From the NCBI GenBank assembly GCA_963741315.1, contig CAVUHK010000007.1:1-64000 (forward strand): DNA of 64,000 nucleotides, written 5' to 3'. Below, piece after piece: positions 9,096 to 17,780 of this stretch. The DNA is from PALSA-1003 sp963741315 (GTDB taxonomy: Bacteria > Pseudomonadota > Gammaproteobacteria > Burkholderiales > Casimicrobiaceae). The position numbers and the translations under genes were made by a program. How positions within the stretch are numbered: the first letter of the stretch is position 1; every line of letters starts with the position of its first letter. Under the pieces are notes generated by a model. The model was not told the origin of the DNA. It was given only the letters and a program-made list of their open reading frames with translations, and did not search any database.

Positions 9096-10070
9096 CTACT
9101 GCAACTGCGGCTTGCGCAGGAAGTCGTGCCGGTCCGCCGAGCGCACGCGCACCCGCATCACTTCGGCATTGCGCGCCAGCGTGAGGGGAATCTCGACGCC
9201 CGCGGCGCCCACGCTCCAGGTCTTGCGCAACAGGTCGGCCAGGCCGTGCGCGCGCTCGCCGCCGACCTCGAGCACGACATCGCCCACGCGTACCCCTGCG
9301 CTTTCAGCAGGGGCGCCCTTGGCAAGACCGCCGACGACCAGCGCGCCTTCGGCTTCGGCGGTGTACATGCCGAGCCATGGCCGCACCGCGCGCGCGCTGC
9401 GGCCGTACTTCAGCAGGTCGTCGAGGATCGGCTCGAGCAGGTCGACCGGCACGAACATGTTGCCCTGCATGGTTTCGCCATCGAGCGCTTCCTGCACGAA
9501 CAGCGAGCCGATGCCGATCAGGCGACCGTCGCTGGCGACCAGCGCCGCCCCGCCCCACTGCGGATGCGCGGGCGCCGTGAACAGCGCCTCCTCGAGCAGG
9601 TATTCCCAGTAGCCCGCAAATTCGCGCTTGGCGAAGATGCTGGCGTTCACCGCGTGCGCGCGGCCACCGCTGCCAATGACGATCACGTTGGCGCCGACGC
9701 GCGCTGCGCTCGCCGAACCACGCTGCATCGGCGGCAGGTCAAGGCGGCCCAGAGGTTGCACGAGGCCGAACCCGGTGGCGAAGTCGTAGGCCAGCGCATG
9801 GCCGGGCAGCACCCTGCCATCATTCGTAGTGACCCAGATCGTCTCGGCCTCGGTGATGACGTAGCCGATGGTCAGTATCAGGCCGTCGTCGCCGATCACC
9901 ACGCCGTTACCGACCCGCTCGGTGCCCAGTATCTGCGCCGTGTAGGCGTCCTCCGGGACTTCGGTGCGCAGCAGCACCACCGAGCGCAGCACCGCGTCCA
10001 GGTCGAACGAGACCTGCGCCGGGTCAGGCTGCAGGTCTTCGGGAAACGCCCAGTTCGTCTGTTCGTCCAT
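9096..10070 (-). CDS. HtrA/DegP-like pseudoprotease with PDZ domain
   Basis: A 324-residue protein with the two-barrel S1C fold signature followed by one PDZ domain (about residues 230-310, VRPWLGMYTAEAEGALVVGGLAKGAPAESAGVRVGDVVLEV). All three catalytic positions appear lost. The His motif TNNHVV reads TIGYVI (Tyr70), the Asp motif RTDLAL reads ATGFGL (Gly100), and GNSGGPLV reads QWGGAALV (around residues 171-178) with no serine. No signal peptide or TM helix is seen from the chosen ATG at 10070 (GGAAAGG upstream), so it may be cytoplasmic; a longer in-frame form has no better signal. Probably a binding or scaffold protein rather than a peptidase. Confidence 0.8.
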   Translation of the reverse strand: MDEQTNWAFPEDLQPDPAQVSFDLDAVLRSVVLLRTEVPEDAYTAQILGTERVGNGVVIGDDGLILTIGYVITEAETIWVTTNDGRVLPGHALAYDFATGFGLVQPLGRLDLPPMQRGSASAARVGANVIVIGSGGRAHAVNASIFAKREFAGYWEYLLEEALFTAPAHPQWGGAALVASDGRLIGIGSLFVQEALDGETMQGNMFVPVDLLEPILDDLLKYGRSARAVRPWLGMYTAEAEGALVVGGLAKGAPAESAGVRVGDVVLEVGGERAHGLADLLRKTWSVGAAGVEIPLTLARNAEVMRVRVRSADRHDFLRKPQLQ

Positions 10071-10305
10071 GCCTTTCCGTGTGCACCATTGCCGACCATG
10101 ACCGGACTGCCCGCGCCCGGCAAGGCGGGACAAAATCGCCCGCCGGCCCTTGTGCCCGCGGGTGACAATCCCAACTCTATCCTTCGTATTCGCAAATTGC
10201 CACCCGCGGGCGGGCACGGGCGCGACAGGTGACAAAGCGGCCGCGCGCCTCCGCTATCATGTTCCCGTAACGGCGCAGACCGCATATCCGACTACAAAGC
10301 CTCCC

Positions 10306-11283
10306 ATGCCACACGACTTGAATTCACTGATCATCCAGTTCGGGTTGATCGTCGTCTTTGTCAACGTGTTCGTCGAGCAGATCGGCCTGCCGATACCCGC
10401 GGTGCCGACACTGGTAGTCGCCGGTGCGCTGGCCGCGAACACGCAACTTTCGCTGCCGATGGTGGTTATCGTCGCGATCGTCGCCTGCATGCTCGCCGAC
10501 GTGGCGTGGTACCTGATCGGCCGGACCTACGGCAACCGGGTGATGAAGACGCTGTGCCGGATCTCGCTCACCCCCGATTCCTGCGTCAGCGAAACCCAGT
10601 CCCGCTTCGAGCGCTGGGGCATCAACGCGCTGGTCGTCGCCAAGTTCGTTCCCGGCTTGTCGCTCATCGCCCCGCCCCTGGCAGGCGCAACGCGCATCGG
10701 CATGGCTTCGTTCCTGATCTACGACGGCCTGGGCTCGGCGCTGTGGGTCGGCGCGGCGGTCGGCGGCGGGGCGCTGTTCGGCAAGCAGGTCGAGTACCTG
10801 CTCGCGCGCATGGAAGACTACGGAACGTATGCGATCGTCGCGCTGGGCGTAATGCTGGCCGCCTACATCGCCTACAAATATTGGGAACGGCGGCGCTTCT
10901 ACGCTGCATTGCGGATGGCGCGCATCAGCGTCGACGAACTCTACAGCCTGATCGACGGTGGCGGTGCGCCGGTCGTCGTCGACGTGCGCTCGCATACCGC
11001 CCGCGGCCTCGAACCGCGCCGCATCCCGGGCGCGGTGCACGTACCCCTCGACGCGGTCGAGCATCACGTCAAGGACCTGCCGCGCGACCGCGACATCATC
11101 CTCTACTGCACCTGCCCGAACGAATCGTCTGCCGCGCACGCAGCAAAGCTGCTGATGAACCATGGCTTCAAGCGGGTGCGGCCGCTGTACGGCGGCCTCG
11201 ACGCGTGGATCGCCGCCGGCTACGCGGTGGAGGTGTTCAACAGCGACGAAGTCACGCCGCAGGCCGAAGCCCATCCGGCCTGA
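10306..11283 (+). CDS. DedA-family membrane protein fused to a rhodanese domain
   Basis: A 325-residue fusion. Residues 1 to about 200 form a DedA/VTT (SNARE-associated) membrane domain: FVNVFVEQIGLPIPAVPTLVVAGAL, the RFERWGINALVVAKFVPGLSLIAPPLAG motif with its conserved Arg/Gly, and several TM helices. Residues about 225-315 form a rhodanese domain (PVVVDVRSHTARG, IPGAVHVPLD) whose active-site loop is YCTCPNESS, so the catalytic Cys is retained. DedA proteins move phospholipid carriers or affect the proton gradient; rhodaneses transfer sulfane sulfur. Similar fusions occur in proteobacteria. The ATG at 10306 begins a good DedA N-terminus; a longer in-frame start would add 52 unlikely residues. 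Confidence 0.88.
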   Translation: MPHDLNSLIIQFGLIVVFVNVFVEQIGLPIPAVPTLVVAGALAANTQLSLPMVVIVAIVACMLADVAWYLIGRTYGNRVMKTLCRISLTPDSCVSETQSRFERWGINALVVAKFVPGLSLIAPPLAGATRIGMASFLIYDGLGSALWVGAAVGGGALFGKQVEYLLARMEDYGTYAIVALGVMLAAYIAYKYWERRRFYAALRMARISVDELYSLIDGGGAPVVVDVRSHTARGLEPRRIPGAVHVPLDAVEHHVKDLPRDRDIILYCTCPNESSAAHAAKLLMNHGFKRVRPLYGGLDAWIAAGYAVEVFNSDEVTPQAEAHPA

Positions 11284-11359
11284 CGCGCGCACTCACGCAT
11301 CGGCGCGCGGCGGCGAAGCGCGGTAACATCCGGGCACCCTCCTACGCCTTCGCCACGTC

Positions 11360-12271
11360 ATGACCACCATCAACAAGGGCCGCATTCTCGCCGAAGCGCT
11401 GCCGTACATACGCGCTTATCACGGCAAGACACTGGTCATTCGCTTCGGCGGCAAGGCGATGACCGATGCGGCCCTGAAAGCCGGTTTCGCGCGCGACGTG
11501 GCGCTGCTGCGCTCGGTCGGGATGAAACCGATAGTCGTGCACGGTGGCGGCTGGCGCATCGATGAACTGATGCAGCAGATGGGCATCGAGAGCCGCAAGC
11601 ATCGCGGCGTTCGGGTGACCGACGAGCGCACGCTCACGGTGGTCGAGATGGCGCTGGGCGAACTCAACCAGGAGCTCGCGGGACTGATCAACCGGCACGG
11701 CGGGCGCGCGGTGGGCCTCAACGGCCAGGACGGTCGATTCATCCACGCGCGACCGCGCACCTTCGACGCCGATGGACCCGACGCCGCGACGCTGGGCTTC
11801 GTCGGCGACGTCGAGTCGATCGACACGGGACTCATCGACCTGCTGCTCTCGCGTGAATTCGTGCCGGTGATCATGCCCATCGGCGTCGGTCCGGACGGCA
11901 CCGCGTACCACATCAACTCCGACCTGCTCGCGGGCGAACTGGCGCGCGCGCTCAAGGCCGAGAAACTGATCCTGATGACCAACATCGCCGGAGTGAACGG
12001 GCGCGACGGCAAGCTCGTCTACATCATCACCGCCAGCGAGGCCGAGGCACTTCTGCGCGACGGCGTGGTGCAGGGCGGCATGCGCCCGCGGGTGAGTGCC
12101 GCACTCGATGCGGTGCGCGACGGCGTGCGCTCGGTGCACATCATCGATGGCGGCGTGGGCAGCGCGCTGCTGCTCGAAGTGCTCACCGCCTCCGGTGTCG
12201 GTACCGCAGTGCGCTCCGATGCCGGACCGCACTTCCTGGAGGACAGCAAGGCGTACCTGCTGGAACAGTAA
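11360..12271 (+). CDS. Acetylglutamate kinase-like protein, divergent active site
   Basis: A 303-residue amino acid kinase closest to ArgB: VHGGGWRIDELM, GVRVTDERTL, GLNGQDG, HINSDLLAGELA, GGMRPRVSAALDAVRDGVRSVHIIDGG. Compared with E. coli ArgB, catalytic Lys8 is Arg28, Asn158 is His184 and Lys217 is Arg244; only Asp162 (Asp188 here) is kept. The N-acetylglutamate-loop Arg (GVRVTD) remains. It may therefore be a second, neofunctionalised ArgB paralogue rather than the arginine-pathway enzyme. It lies 76 bp after the DedA-rhodanese gene and converges on a polar amino acid ABC transporter. The fold is certain; the reaction is doubtful. Confidence 0.8.
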   Translation: MTTINKGRILAEALPYIRAYHGKTLVIRFGGKAMTDAALKAGFARDVALLRSVGMKPIVVHGGGWRIDELMQQMGIESRKHRGVRVTDERTLTVVEMALGELNQELAGLINRHGGRAVGLNGQDGRFIHARPRTFDADGPDAATLGFVGDVESIDTGLIDLLLSREFVPVIMPIGVGPDGTAYHINSDLLAGELARALKAEKLILMTNIAGVNGRDGKLVYIITASEAEALLRDGVVQGGMRPRVSAALDAVRDGVRSVHIIDGGVGSALLLEVLTASGVGTAVRSDAGPHFLEDSKAYLLEQ

Positions 12272-12324
12272 TCGGTTGCTTGCCTGCGGCACCCACCGTT
12301 CTGTCGAGCCAAGGACCGGCGCGC

Positions 12325-13107
12325 CTACCCCGTCCAGCCGAGGTGGCTCAGGAAATCGCGGGTGCGCTCGGTGAGCGGTGCGTCGAAGATCTGCGTGGGT
12401 GGTCCCTGCTCGACGATGCGCCCGGCGTCGAACACCGCGACCCAGTCGCCGACCCGTCGCGCGAAGGTCATCTCGTGGGTGACGACGACCATGGTCATGC
12501 CTTCGTCCGCGAGCTTCTTCATGACGTTGAGCACTTCGCCGATGGTTTCCGGATCCAGCGCCGACGTCGGCTCGTCGAAGAGCATGACGTCGGGCTCCAT
12601 CGCCAGCGCGCGCGCGATGGCGACGCGTTGCTGCTGGCCGCCCGACAACGCCGACGGGTAGTTCGCGGCCTTGTCGGCGAGGCCGACCTTGTCGAGCATC
12701 GCCGTGGCGCGCCGGTTGGCTTCCGCTCTGTCCTTCTGCAACACCGTGCGCGGTCCTTCGGCGACATTTTCCAGGGCGGTCAGATGCGGGAACAGTTCGA
12801 AACTCTGGAACACCATGCCCATGCGCGTGCGCACCGCGCGCAGCGCGCGCTCGTCGCGCGGCAGCGGCGCGCCTTCGAACTCGACGTCGCCGCCGTCGAT
12901 GGTCTCGAGGCCGTTGGTGCAGCGTAGCAGCGTCGATTTGCCCGAGCCCGACGGTCCTATCAGGCAGACGACTTCACCCGCGTGCACGTCGAGGTCGACG
13001 CCGCCGAGCGCCTGAAACGCCCCATAGCGCTTGATCACGCCGCGGTAGCGGAGAATCTTGGCACCGGCGCCCATCTCGCGCGGTGCAAGTGTCGGGGAAG
13101 GGTTCAT
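12325..13107 (-). CDS. Polar amino acid ABC transporter, ATP-binding subunit (GlnQ/HisP type)
   Basis: A 260-residue ATPase with Walker A GPSGSGKST, Q-loop MVFQSFELFPHLTALENV, signature LSGGQQQRVAIARALAMEPDVMLFDEPTSALD and the switch His in VVTHEM. These are hallmarks of the polar amino acid uptake family. Its start overlaps the stop of the preceding permease gene by four bases (ATGA), so translation is probably coupled. It energises uptake with the two permeases and the binding protein upstream. Substrate not determined; arginine, histidine or glutamate-like amino acids are usual for the family. Confidence 0.93.
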   Translation of the reverse strand: MNPSPTLAPREMGAGAKILRYRGVIKRYGAFQALGGVDLDVHAGEVVCLIGPSGSGKSTLLRCTNGLETIDGGDVEFEGAPLPRDERALRAVRTRMGMVFQSFELFPHLTALENVAEGPRTVLQKDRAEANRRATAMLDKVGLADKAANYPSALSGGQQQRVAIARALAMEPDVMLFDEPTSALDPETIGEVLNVMKKLADEGMTMVVVTHEMTFARRVGDWVAVFDAGRIVEQGPPTQIFDAPLTERTRDFLSHLGWTG

Positions 13108-13763
13108 TCGGTGACAGCGAAACGGCGCTGGATCCAGTCGACCAGCTTGGCCTGAGGGTAGCCCAGCAGCCAGTAGATGGCAGCCATCGCAGTCAGCATC
13201 TCGAGCACCCGGAACGTCTGCGAGCGGATCTGCATCGACACGTAGGCCAGTTCACTCACCGCGATCACCGACACCAGCGACGTATCCTTGAACAGCGAAA
13301 CCCAGGTGCTCGCCAGCACCGGCAGGATGCGTCGCAGCGCCTGCGGCACGACCACCCGGCGCAGCGCCTGCGTGCGGCTCATGCCGATCGCCATCGCCGC
13401 CTCGACCTGTCCGCGCCGGATCGAGTTGATGCCGGCGCGAAACGTCTCCGCATTGTACGCGGTGACATTGAGCGCCAGCGCGGCGAGTCCGGTCGCCAGC
13501 GGCGACAGGCCGATGCCGGTCAGGATCGGCAACACGTAGAACGCCCAGAAGACGACGAGGATCAGCGGCAGGTTGCGAAACAGCTCGACATACGCGGTCG
13601 CCAGCGCGCGCAGCGGCGCCCAGCCGTAGAGCCGCAGGATCGCCACCACCATGCCGCAGGGGACGGCAATCGCCATCGTGGCCACGGTGAGCAGGATGGT
13701 CGTGACGGTGCCGGCGAGCAATGTGTCGCGATGTTGCCAGATGACGCCCCAGTCGAAGGTCAT
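13104..13763 (-). CDS. Polar amino acid ABC transporter permease (HisM/GltK type)
   Basis: A 219-residue inner-membrane permease with about five TM helices. The EAA loop, which contacts the ATPase, is at EAAMAIGMSRTQALRRVVVPQALRRILP. The start is the ATG at 13763, which overlaps the stop of the upstream permease by four bases, so the two permeases and the ATPase form a tightly coupled set. It probably pairs with the neighbouring permease as a heterodimer. Confidence 0.92.
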   Translation of the reverse strand: MTFDWGVIWQHRDTLLAGTVTTILLTVATMAIAVPCGMVVAILRLYGWAPLRALATAYVELFRNLPLILVVFWAFYVLPILTGIGLSPLATGLAALALNVTAYNAETFRAGINSIRRGQVEAAMAIGMSRTQALRRVVVPQALRRILPVLASTWVSLFKDTSLVSVIAVSELAYVSMQIRSQTFRVLEMLTAMAAIYWLLGYPQAKLVDWIQRRFAVTE

Positions 13764-14425
13764 GACCGCCCCAAGTGCGCAACGCGCTGGTAGAGCCGGT
13801 CGACGCCGCGCGTCACCGGAAACAGGATTACGAAGTACACGAGCATCGCGAAGGTGTAGACCTCGATCGGCTGGAAGCTCTGGCCCGCGACCGTTTCCGA
13901 TTGCCGCATGAACTCCGGCACCGCGATGACCGACGCGATGGCGGTGTCCTTGATGGTGATCGACAGCAGCGAGCCGAAGGCCGGCAGCATGCGCACTACT
14001 GCCTGCGGAACGATGATCCGGCGCAGGATCTGCGCGCGCGACATGCCCAGCGCCAGCGCCGCGCGCGTCTGCCCCGCGCGCACCGACTCGATGCCGGCGC
14101 GGATGATCTCGGCGGCGTACGCGGCGAGGTGCACGGTCAGGCCGATCAGCGCCGCGAAGAACGGCGGCATGGTGATTCCCGCCACGATCGGCAACGCAAA
14201 GAAAGTCCATACCAGCACGACGAGCACCGGGATCGCGCGCATCGAGTCGATGTAGAGCACGACGATCGGGCGCAACCAGCGAGGCCCGTAGAGCCGCAGC
14301 AGCGCGACGATGAAGCCCGCGGCGAGGCTCGTTACGCCCGACACCACCGAGAGCAGCAGCGTGACGCCGATGCCGGAGGCGAGGAAGCGCCAGTGGCTGG
14401 TGATGACCGAAAAGTCGAATTCCAA
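13760..14425 (-). CDS. Polar amino acid ABC transporter permease (HisQ/GltJ type)
   Basis: A 221-residue inner-membrane permease (MEFDFSVITSHWRFLASGIGVTLLLSVVSG) with several TM helices and the EAA-loop motif AALALGMSRAQILRRIIVPQAVVRMLP. It is the first gene after the binding protein and lies beyond an intrinsic terminator, so it is probably made in smaller amounts than the binding protein. Partner of the following permease. Confidence 0.92.
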   Translation of the reverse strand: MEFDFSVITSHWRFLASGIGVTLLLSVVSGVTSLAAGFIVALLRLYGPRWLRPIVVLYIDSMRAIPVLVVLVWTFFALPIVAGITMPPFFAALIGLTVHLAAYAAEIIRAGIESVRAGQTRAALALGMSRAQILRRIIVPQAVVRMLPAFGSLLSITIKDTAIASVIAVPEFMRQSETVAGQSFQPIEVYTFAMLVYFVILFPVTRGVDRLYQRVAHLGRS

Positions 14426-14443
14426 AGCACGGTCCCGTCGTCG

Positions 14444-14475
14444 CGAAAAAGCGCCGGAACGACGGCGCTTTTTCG
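14444..14475 (-). terminator. Partial terminator between binding-protein and permease genes
   Basis: A perfect 13-bp stem (CGAAAAAGCGCCG / CGGCGCTTTTTCG) with a six-base loop. On the minus strand the right arm ends in a run of five T, so it reads as an intrinsic terminator two bases after the binding-protein stop codon. Its place inside the transport operon fits differential expression, with excess periplasmic binding protein over the membrane subunits. Confidence 0.85.
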
Positions 14476-14477
14476 GA

Positions 14478-15305
14478 TTACTTCATGGTGTCGACGACTT
14501 TCGCCTCTTCAGCCTTGAGCTTGCCTTCGAGTTCCTTTTCCACCGCGCGCGCCCACGCCAGGAACGCCGGCTGGTTCTTGTCGACCGCCATGCCGACCGG
14601 TGCGGCCTTCTCGGTGCTGTTCTGGCAATTGTTGTCCTTGGGCAGGACGGCGAGTTGCTTGAGCTTGCGCCCCATTGCGACCCACGGCACGCGATTGATC
14701 GGCACCGCGTCGGCGCGATTGGCCAGCACTTCCTCGACCGGCGCCGTCCCCGAGCCGGCAACGCCACGCAGCTGCGCCTTCGGGAAGCGTTCCTTGACCC
14801 AACCCTCCTCGCCGCCGCCGGTGTAGTACGCGATGGTGACCTCGGGCCGGTTCAGATCGTCCACCGTTTTCGCCGCCGCGAATTTCGGATTGGTCGCCAG
14901 ACCGAACATGCACACGCTGGTGTTCGAGTAGATTACGAAGTCGACCACCTTGAGTCGATCGGCGGTTTCGGCGAGCGGCGTCACCGAAATGTCGACCTGG
15001 TTCGACGCCAGCACCGGAACCTTCGTCTCATGGCTCACGGGGATTGCCTCGAGCTTCACACCGAGACGTTTGGCGTACTCGTTGGCGAGCACCCATGCCG
15101 GACCGCTCCAGGCTTCGCCCGTACCGGAGGTGTTCTCAACGAGCCACGGCGCATTGGCGAGCACGCCGACACGCAACACGCCGGCTTTCTTGATCGCATC
15201 GACGCGCGGACTCGCGCCAGGTGCCGGCGTGGCGACGTCGGCAAGGGCAGTTGCAGCAAGGCAAAGCGCGACGAGTGCCGCGCCAATGTGAAAAACGGCT
15301 TTCAT
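14478..15305 (-). CDS. Polar amino acid ABC transporter, periplasmic binding protein
   Basis: A 275-residue protein with a signal peptide (MKAVFHIGAALVALCLAATALA). The family-3 solute-binding signature is GVLRVGVLANAPWLVEN, followed by VSHETKVPVLASNQVDISVTPLAETADRLKVVDF. It is the promoter-proximal gene of the transport operon, with a good Shine-Dalgarno sequence (GGAGG) before the ATG. The ligand is probably an amino acid or opine-like compound; the usual acidic or basic specificity pockets cannot be judged by eye. Confidence 0.9.
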   Translation of the reverse strand: MKAVFHIGAALVALCLAATALADVATPAPGASPRVDAIKKAGVLRVGVLANAPWLVENTSGTGEAWSGPAWVLANEYAKRLGVKLEAIPVSHETKVPVLASNQVDISVTPLAETADRLKVVDFVIYSNTSVCMFGLATNPKFAAAKTVDDLNRPEVTIAYYTGGGEEGWVKERFPKAQLRGVAGSGTAPVEEVLANRADAVPINRVPWVAMGRKLKQLAVLPKDNNCQNSTEKAAPVGMAVDKNQPAFLAWARAVEKELEGKLKAEEAKVVDTMK

Positions 15306-15481
15306 GGGACTCCTCCGAGTGAACGTCGGCCCCGAAAAAAGGCCCCGACGCGGTTCCGCCCGGTCGATGCCGGCGGATTCGCATCAAGTGTAAATGAAAC
15401 GGTGACCTTCGGTCATGGCAGAATTCGCGATTCGTCGGCGCGACCGGTCGCGCGCTGGCACAGAATCCAAAGCCATTTGAC

Positions 15482-16210
15482 ATGCTCACCCACCGCACTC
15501 ACAACGAGACACCGCGTCGACCCTGGCGCGTCCTGCATTGCGCGGCGCTGGCGGCGTTGCTGGGGACAGGTCTTGCCCTTGCGCAGGTGCCGCCCACCGA
15601 GGCGGAGCGCAGCCGCTATTCCGGTCTCTTCGCGGCGGCGGCGCGCGGTGATGCCACGGAAGTCACCCACCTCGCGCGTGCCGGCGCAAACGTCGAAGCA
15701 CGCGACGGCCACGGCCGCACGCCGCTGCACGTCGCCGCATTTCTCGGCAAGCACGATGCGATGCGAGCGCTGGTCGCCGCCGGCGCCGACCCGAACGCGC
15801 AGGAGAACGATCGCTACGACATCGTCACCATCGCCGCGGTCGCCAACGACGTGCCAACGTTGAAGGTCGCGCTCGAGATCGGCGGCAGCGCGCGCAACGT
15901 CACCAGTCGCTACGATGGCACCGCGCTGATCGCCGCGGCGCATCTGGGGCACGTCGAGGTCGTGCGTGAACTCATTCGCGCCGGCGCGCCGCTGGATCAC
16001 GTCAACAACCTCGGCTGGACAGCGGTGATCGAGTCGATCGTGTTGGGCGACGGCGGGGCGCGGCACACGGCGACGCTCAAATTGCTCGTCGACGCGGGCG
16101 CCAATATCAACCTCGCCGATCGCAACGGCGCCACGCCCCTGGCGCTCGCCCGCGGCCGTGGCTACGCGGCCATGGTCGCGATGCTGGAGCAGGCGCCCAA
16201 GCCGCGCTGA
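15482..16210 (+). CDS. Exported ankyrin-repeat protein
   Basis: A 242-residue protein with an N-terminal signal peptide (hydrophobic stretch WRVLHCAALAALLGTGLALAQ) followed by about five ankyrin repeats, e.g. DGHGRTPLHVAAFLGKHDAMRALVAAGADPNAQ and DRNGATPLALARGRGYAAMVAMLEQA. Ankyrin repeats bind proteins; the export signal places this one in the periplasm. It is divergent from the amino acid transporter. No enzymatic domain is seen. Periplasmic ankyrin proteins are known elsewhere as partners of catalases or nutrient-uptake systems, but nothing here identifies the partner. Confidence 0.85.
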   Translation: MLTHRTHNETPRRPWRVLHCAALAALLGTGLALAQVPPTEAERSRYSGLFAAAARGDATEVTHLARAGANVEARDGHGRTPLHVAAFLGKHDAMRALVAAGADPNAQENDRYDIVTIAAVANDVPTLKVALEIGGSARNVTSRYDGTALIAAAHLGHVEVVRELIRAGAPLDHVNNLGWTAVIESIVLGDGGARHTATLKLLVDAGANINLADRNGATPLALARGRGYAAMVAMLEQAPKPR

Positions 16211-16252
16211 ACACGACGAAGTTACGCGATTGGTGGCGATAGCGCTACAACA

Positions 16253-17683
16253 TTATCGCCCGGGACGGTGCGCCAGTTCGTCGAGCTTGGCATCGGACAG
16301 ATAGCCGTAGCGATTGATCCACAGCGGCAACCCGGTCGCCGCGGCGAGGGTGAAGCGATTCACTACATCGGCAGTGGGTCCGTACGAATGCACGAACGCA
16401 CGCACCGGTATGCCCTGGGTCAGACGCACGGCTTCGTGCAACTTGTCGCGCTGCGCGCGCATTCCCACCGGATGCGCCTCGTGCGGCTCGGGATAGCGCA
16501 GCGTCGCGCCGTCATCAGCGAGAGCGTCGGTGAAGCCGAACAGATCGGCTATCGCAGCGGTGATCGCATCCAGTTCGCGCTCGTCCCCGGTTCCCGCCAT
16601 CAGGTCGCGCGCCCAGTAGCGCGCGAGCATCGGCCAGTGCATGGTGTAGAGCTTGACGCCGACGGCGTCGGCCACGCCGGCGAGCGCGCCGACCGGAAAT
16701 CCGGAGATGCGATGCAAAGGTGGCGGAAAGATCTGCGGCTCCAGGCGCCGGCGCGGACCAGCGATGCCGTCGAGTGCGGCTCGGCATGCGCGCAGCAGCG
16801 CCAGCGATGCCCGACGCTTGGCATCGTACAACGCGACCAGCGGGCCGTCCTCGGCGAACAGCGCCTGCCAGTTCGCCGCAAGCAACGCGTCGCGCGCCGC
16901 AACGGGGCCACGCGCTGCCGCGCTGCGAGATGCAACGCCAAGTTGTGCGGCCCAACGCGCGACACCGGCAGCGACGTCGGCGGGATCGTTTCCCGCGCGC
17001 GCAAGGTCGGAGAGCACCGCCGGATTGAAGTCGAACAGTGCGCTTCGAAAATCGTAAGGCGGATACTCGGGCCAATCGAGACGAAAGCCGGCGACGCCGG
17101 GATAGCGCTGCGCCAACTCGACCAGCAACGTGGCGATGTAGGTGACGACGTGCGCGCTGGCGAGGCTGGCATTGCGATCGACGCGCATATCGTGCGCTAC
17201 GCCACCAGGACCGAGACAGCGATCCTCGTCGACGGCACTGGAGAACTGCACGCGGTACCCGGGAGGGCTGGCAGCCATCACCTGGAGGTACACGTTGATG
17301 CCGCGCGAGCCCGCCGCGTCGAGCAGCCGGTCGAGCCAGCCTCCCTGCGTGTGGGTCGTCACGTCCGGCGGCGACGGCTGATAGCGCTGCCCGCGATAAC
17401 GCGCCAGGTCGTGCTCGAAGGATGGTGCCGTGCGCACCCAAAGCTCGCGCCTGCCCCAGAGCGCACGGTCGAGCGGGCGCACGCGACCCGCGTCGCCGTC
17501 GGCAGGCGGTTCGCGACCGCCCTCGCCTTCGGCGCATTCCCGCATCACGTACGGACTGGTCGCGATCGCGGTGGCGCCGATGCCTTGCAGGCGATCGAGC
17601 ACGGGCTCGATGCCTTCGTGCTGGAACCACTCGGGCATGACGGTCACGCCCAGCGGTTCGATGCGAAAGGAGTCGATGTTCAA
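16253..17683 (-). CDS. Hypothetical protein, probable TIM-barrel glycoside-hydrolase-like
   Basis: A 476-residue protein not recognised as a named family. It begins with a beta-strand and helix pattern (RIEPLGVTVMPEWFQHEGIEPVLDRLQGIGATAIATSPYV) typical of the first unit of a TIM barrel. It has strands ending in acidic residues, notably GVAGFRLDWPEYPPYDFRSALFDF, where Asp and Glu could be catalytic, and a late VGVKLYTMHW strand. No signal peptide is seen. The start is uncertain: TTG at 17683 keeps the first strand whole, while ATG at 17638 would cut it. It lies divergent from the Bug binding protein. Confidence 0.6.
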   Translation of the reverse strand: MNIDSFRIEPLGVTVMPEWFQHEGIEPVLDRLQGIGATAIATSPYVMRECAEGEGGREPPADGDAGRVRPLDRALWGRRELWVRTAPSFEHDLARYRGQRYQPSPPDVTTHTQGGWLDRLLDAAGSRGINVYLQVMAASPPGYRVQFSSAVDEDRCLGPGGVAHDMRVDRNASLASAHVVTYIATLLVELAQRYPGVAGFRLDWPEYPPYDFRSALFDFNPAVLSDLARAGNDPADVAAGVARWAAQLGVASRSAAARGPVAARDALLAANWQALFAEDGPLVALYDAKRRASLALLRACRAALDGIAGPRRRLEPQIFPPPLHRISGFPVGALAGVADAVGVKLYTMHWPMLARYWARDLMAGTGDERELDAITAAIADLFGFTDALADDGATLRYPEPHEAHPVGMRAQRDKLHEAVRLTQGIPVRAFVHSYGPTADVVNRFTLAAATGLPLWINRYGYLSDAKLDELAHRPGR

Positions 17684-17780
17684 GGTTGGATTGACCGAAC
17701 GAGCGAGCGCATCGCGTTTGAAGCGTGGCCCTTAGTTCATTAGACTAGCAGCCCCGCCTCGTGCAAGGAAGGAAGTCGCA

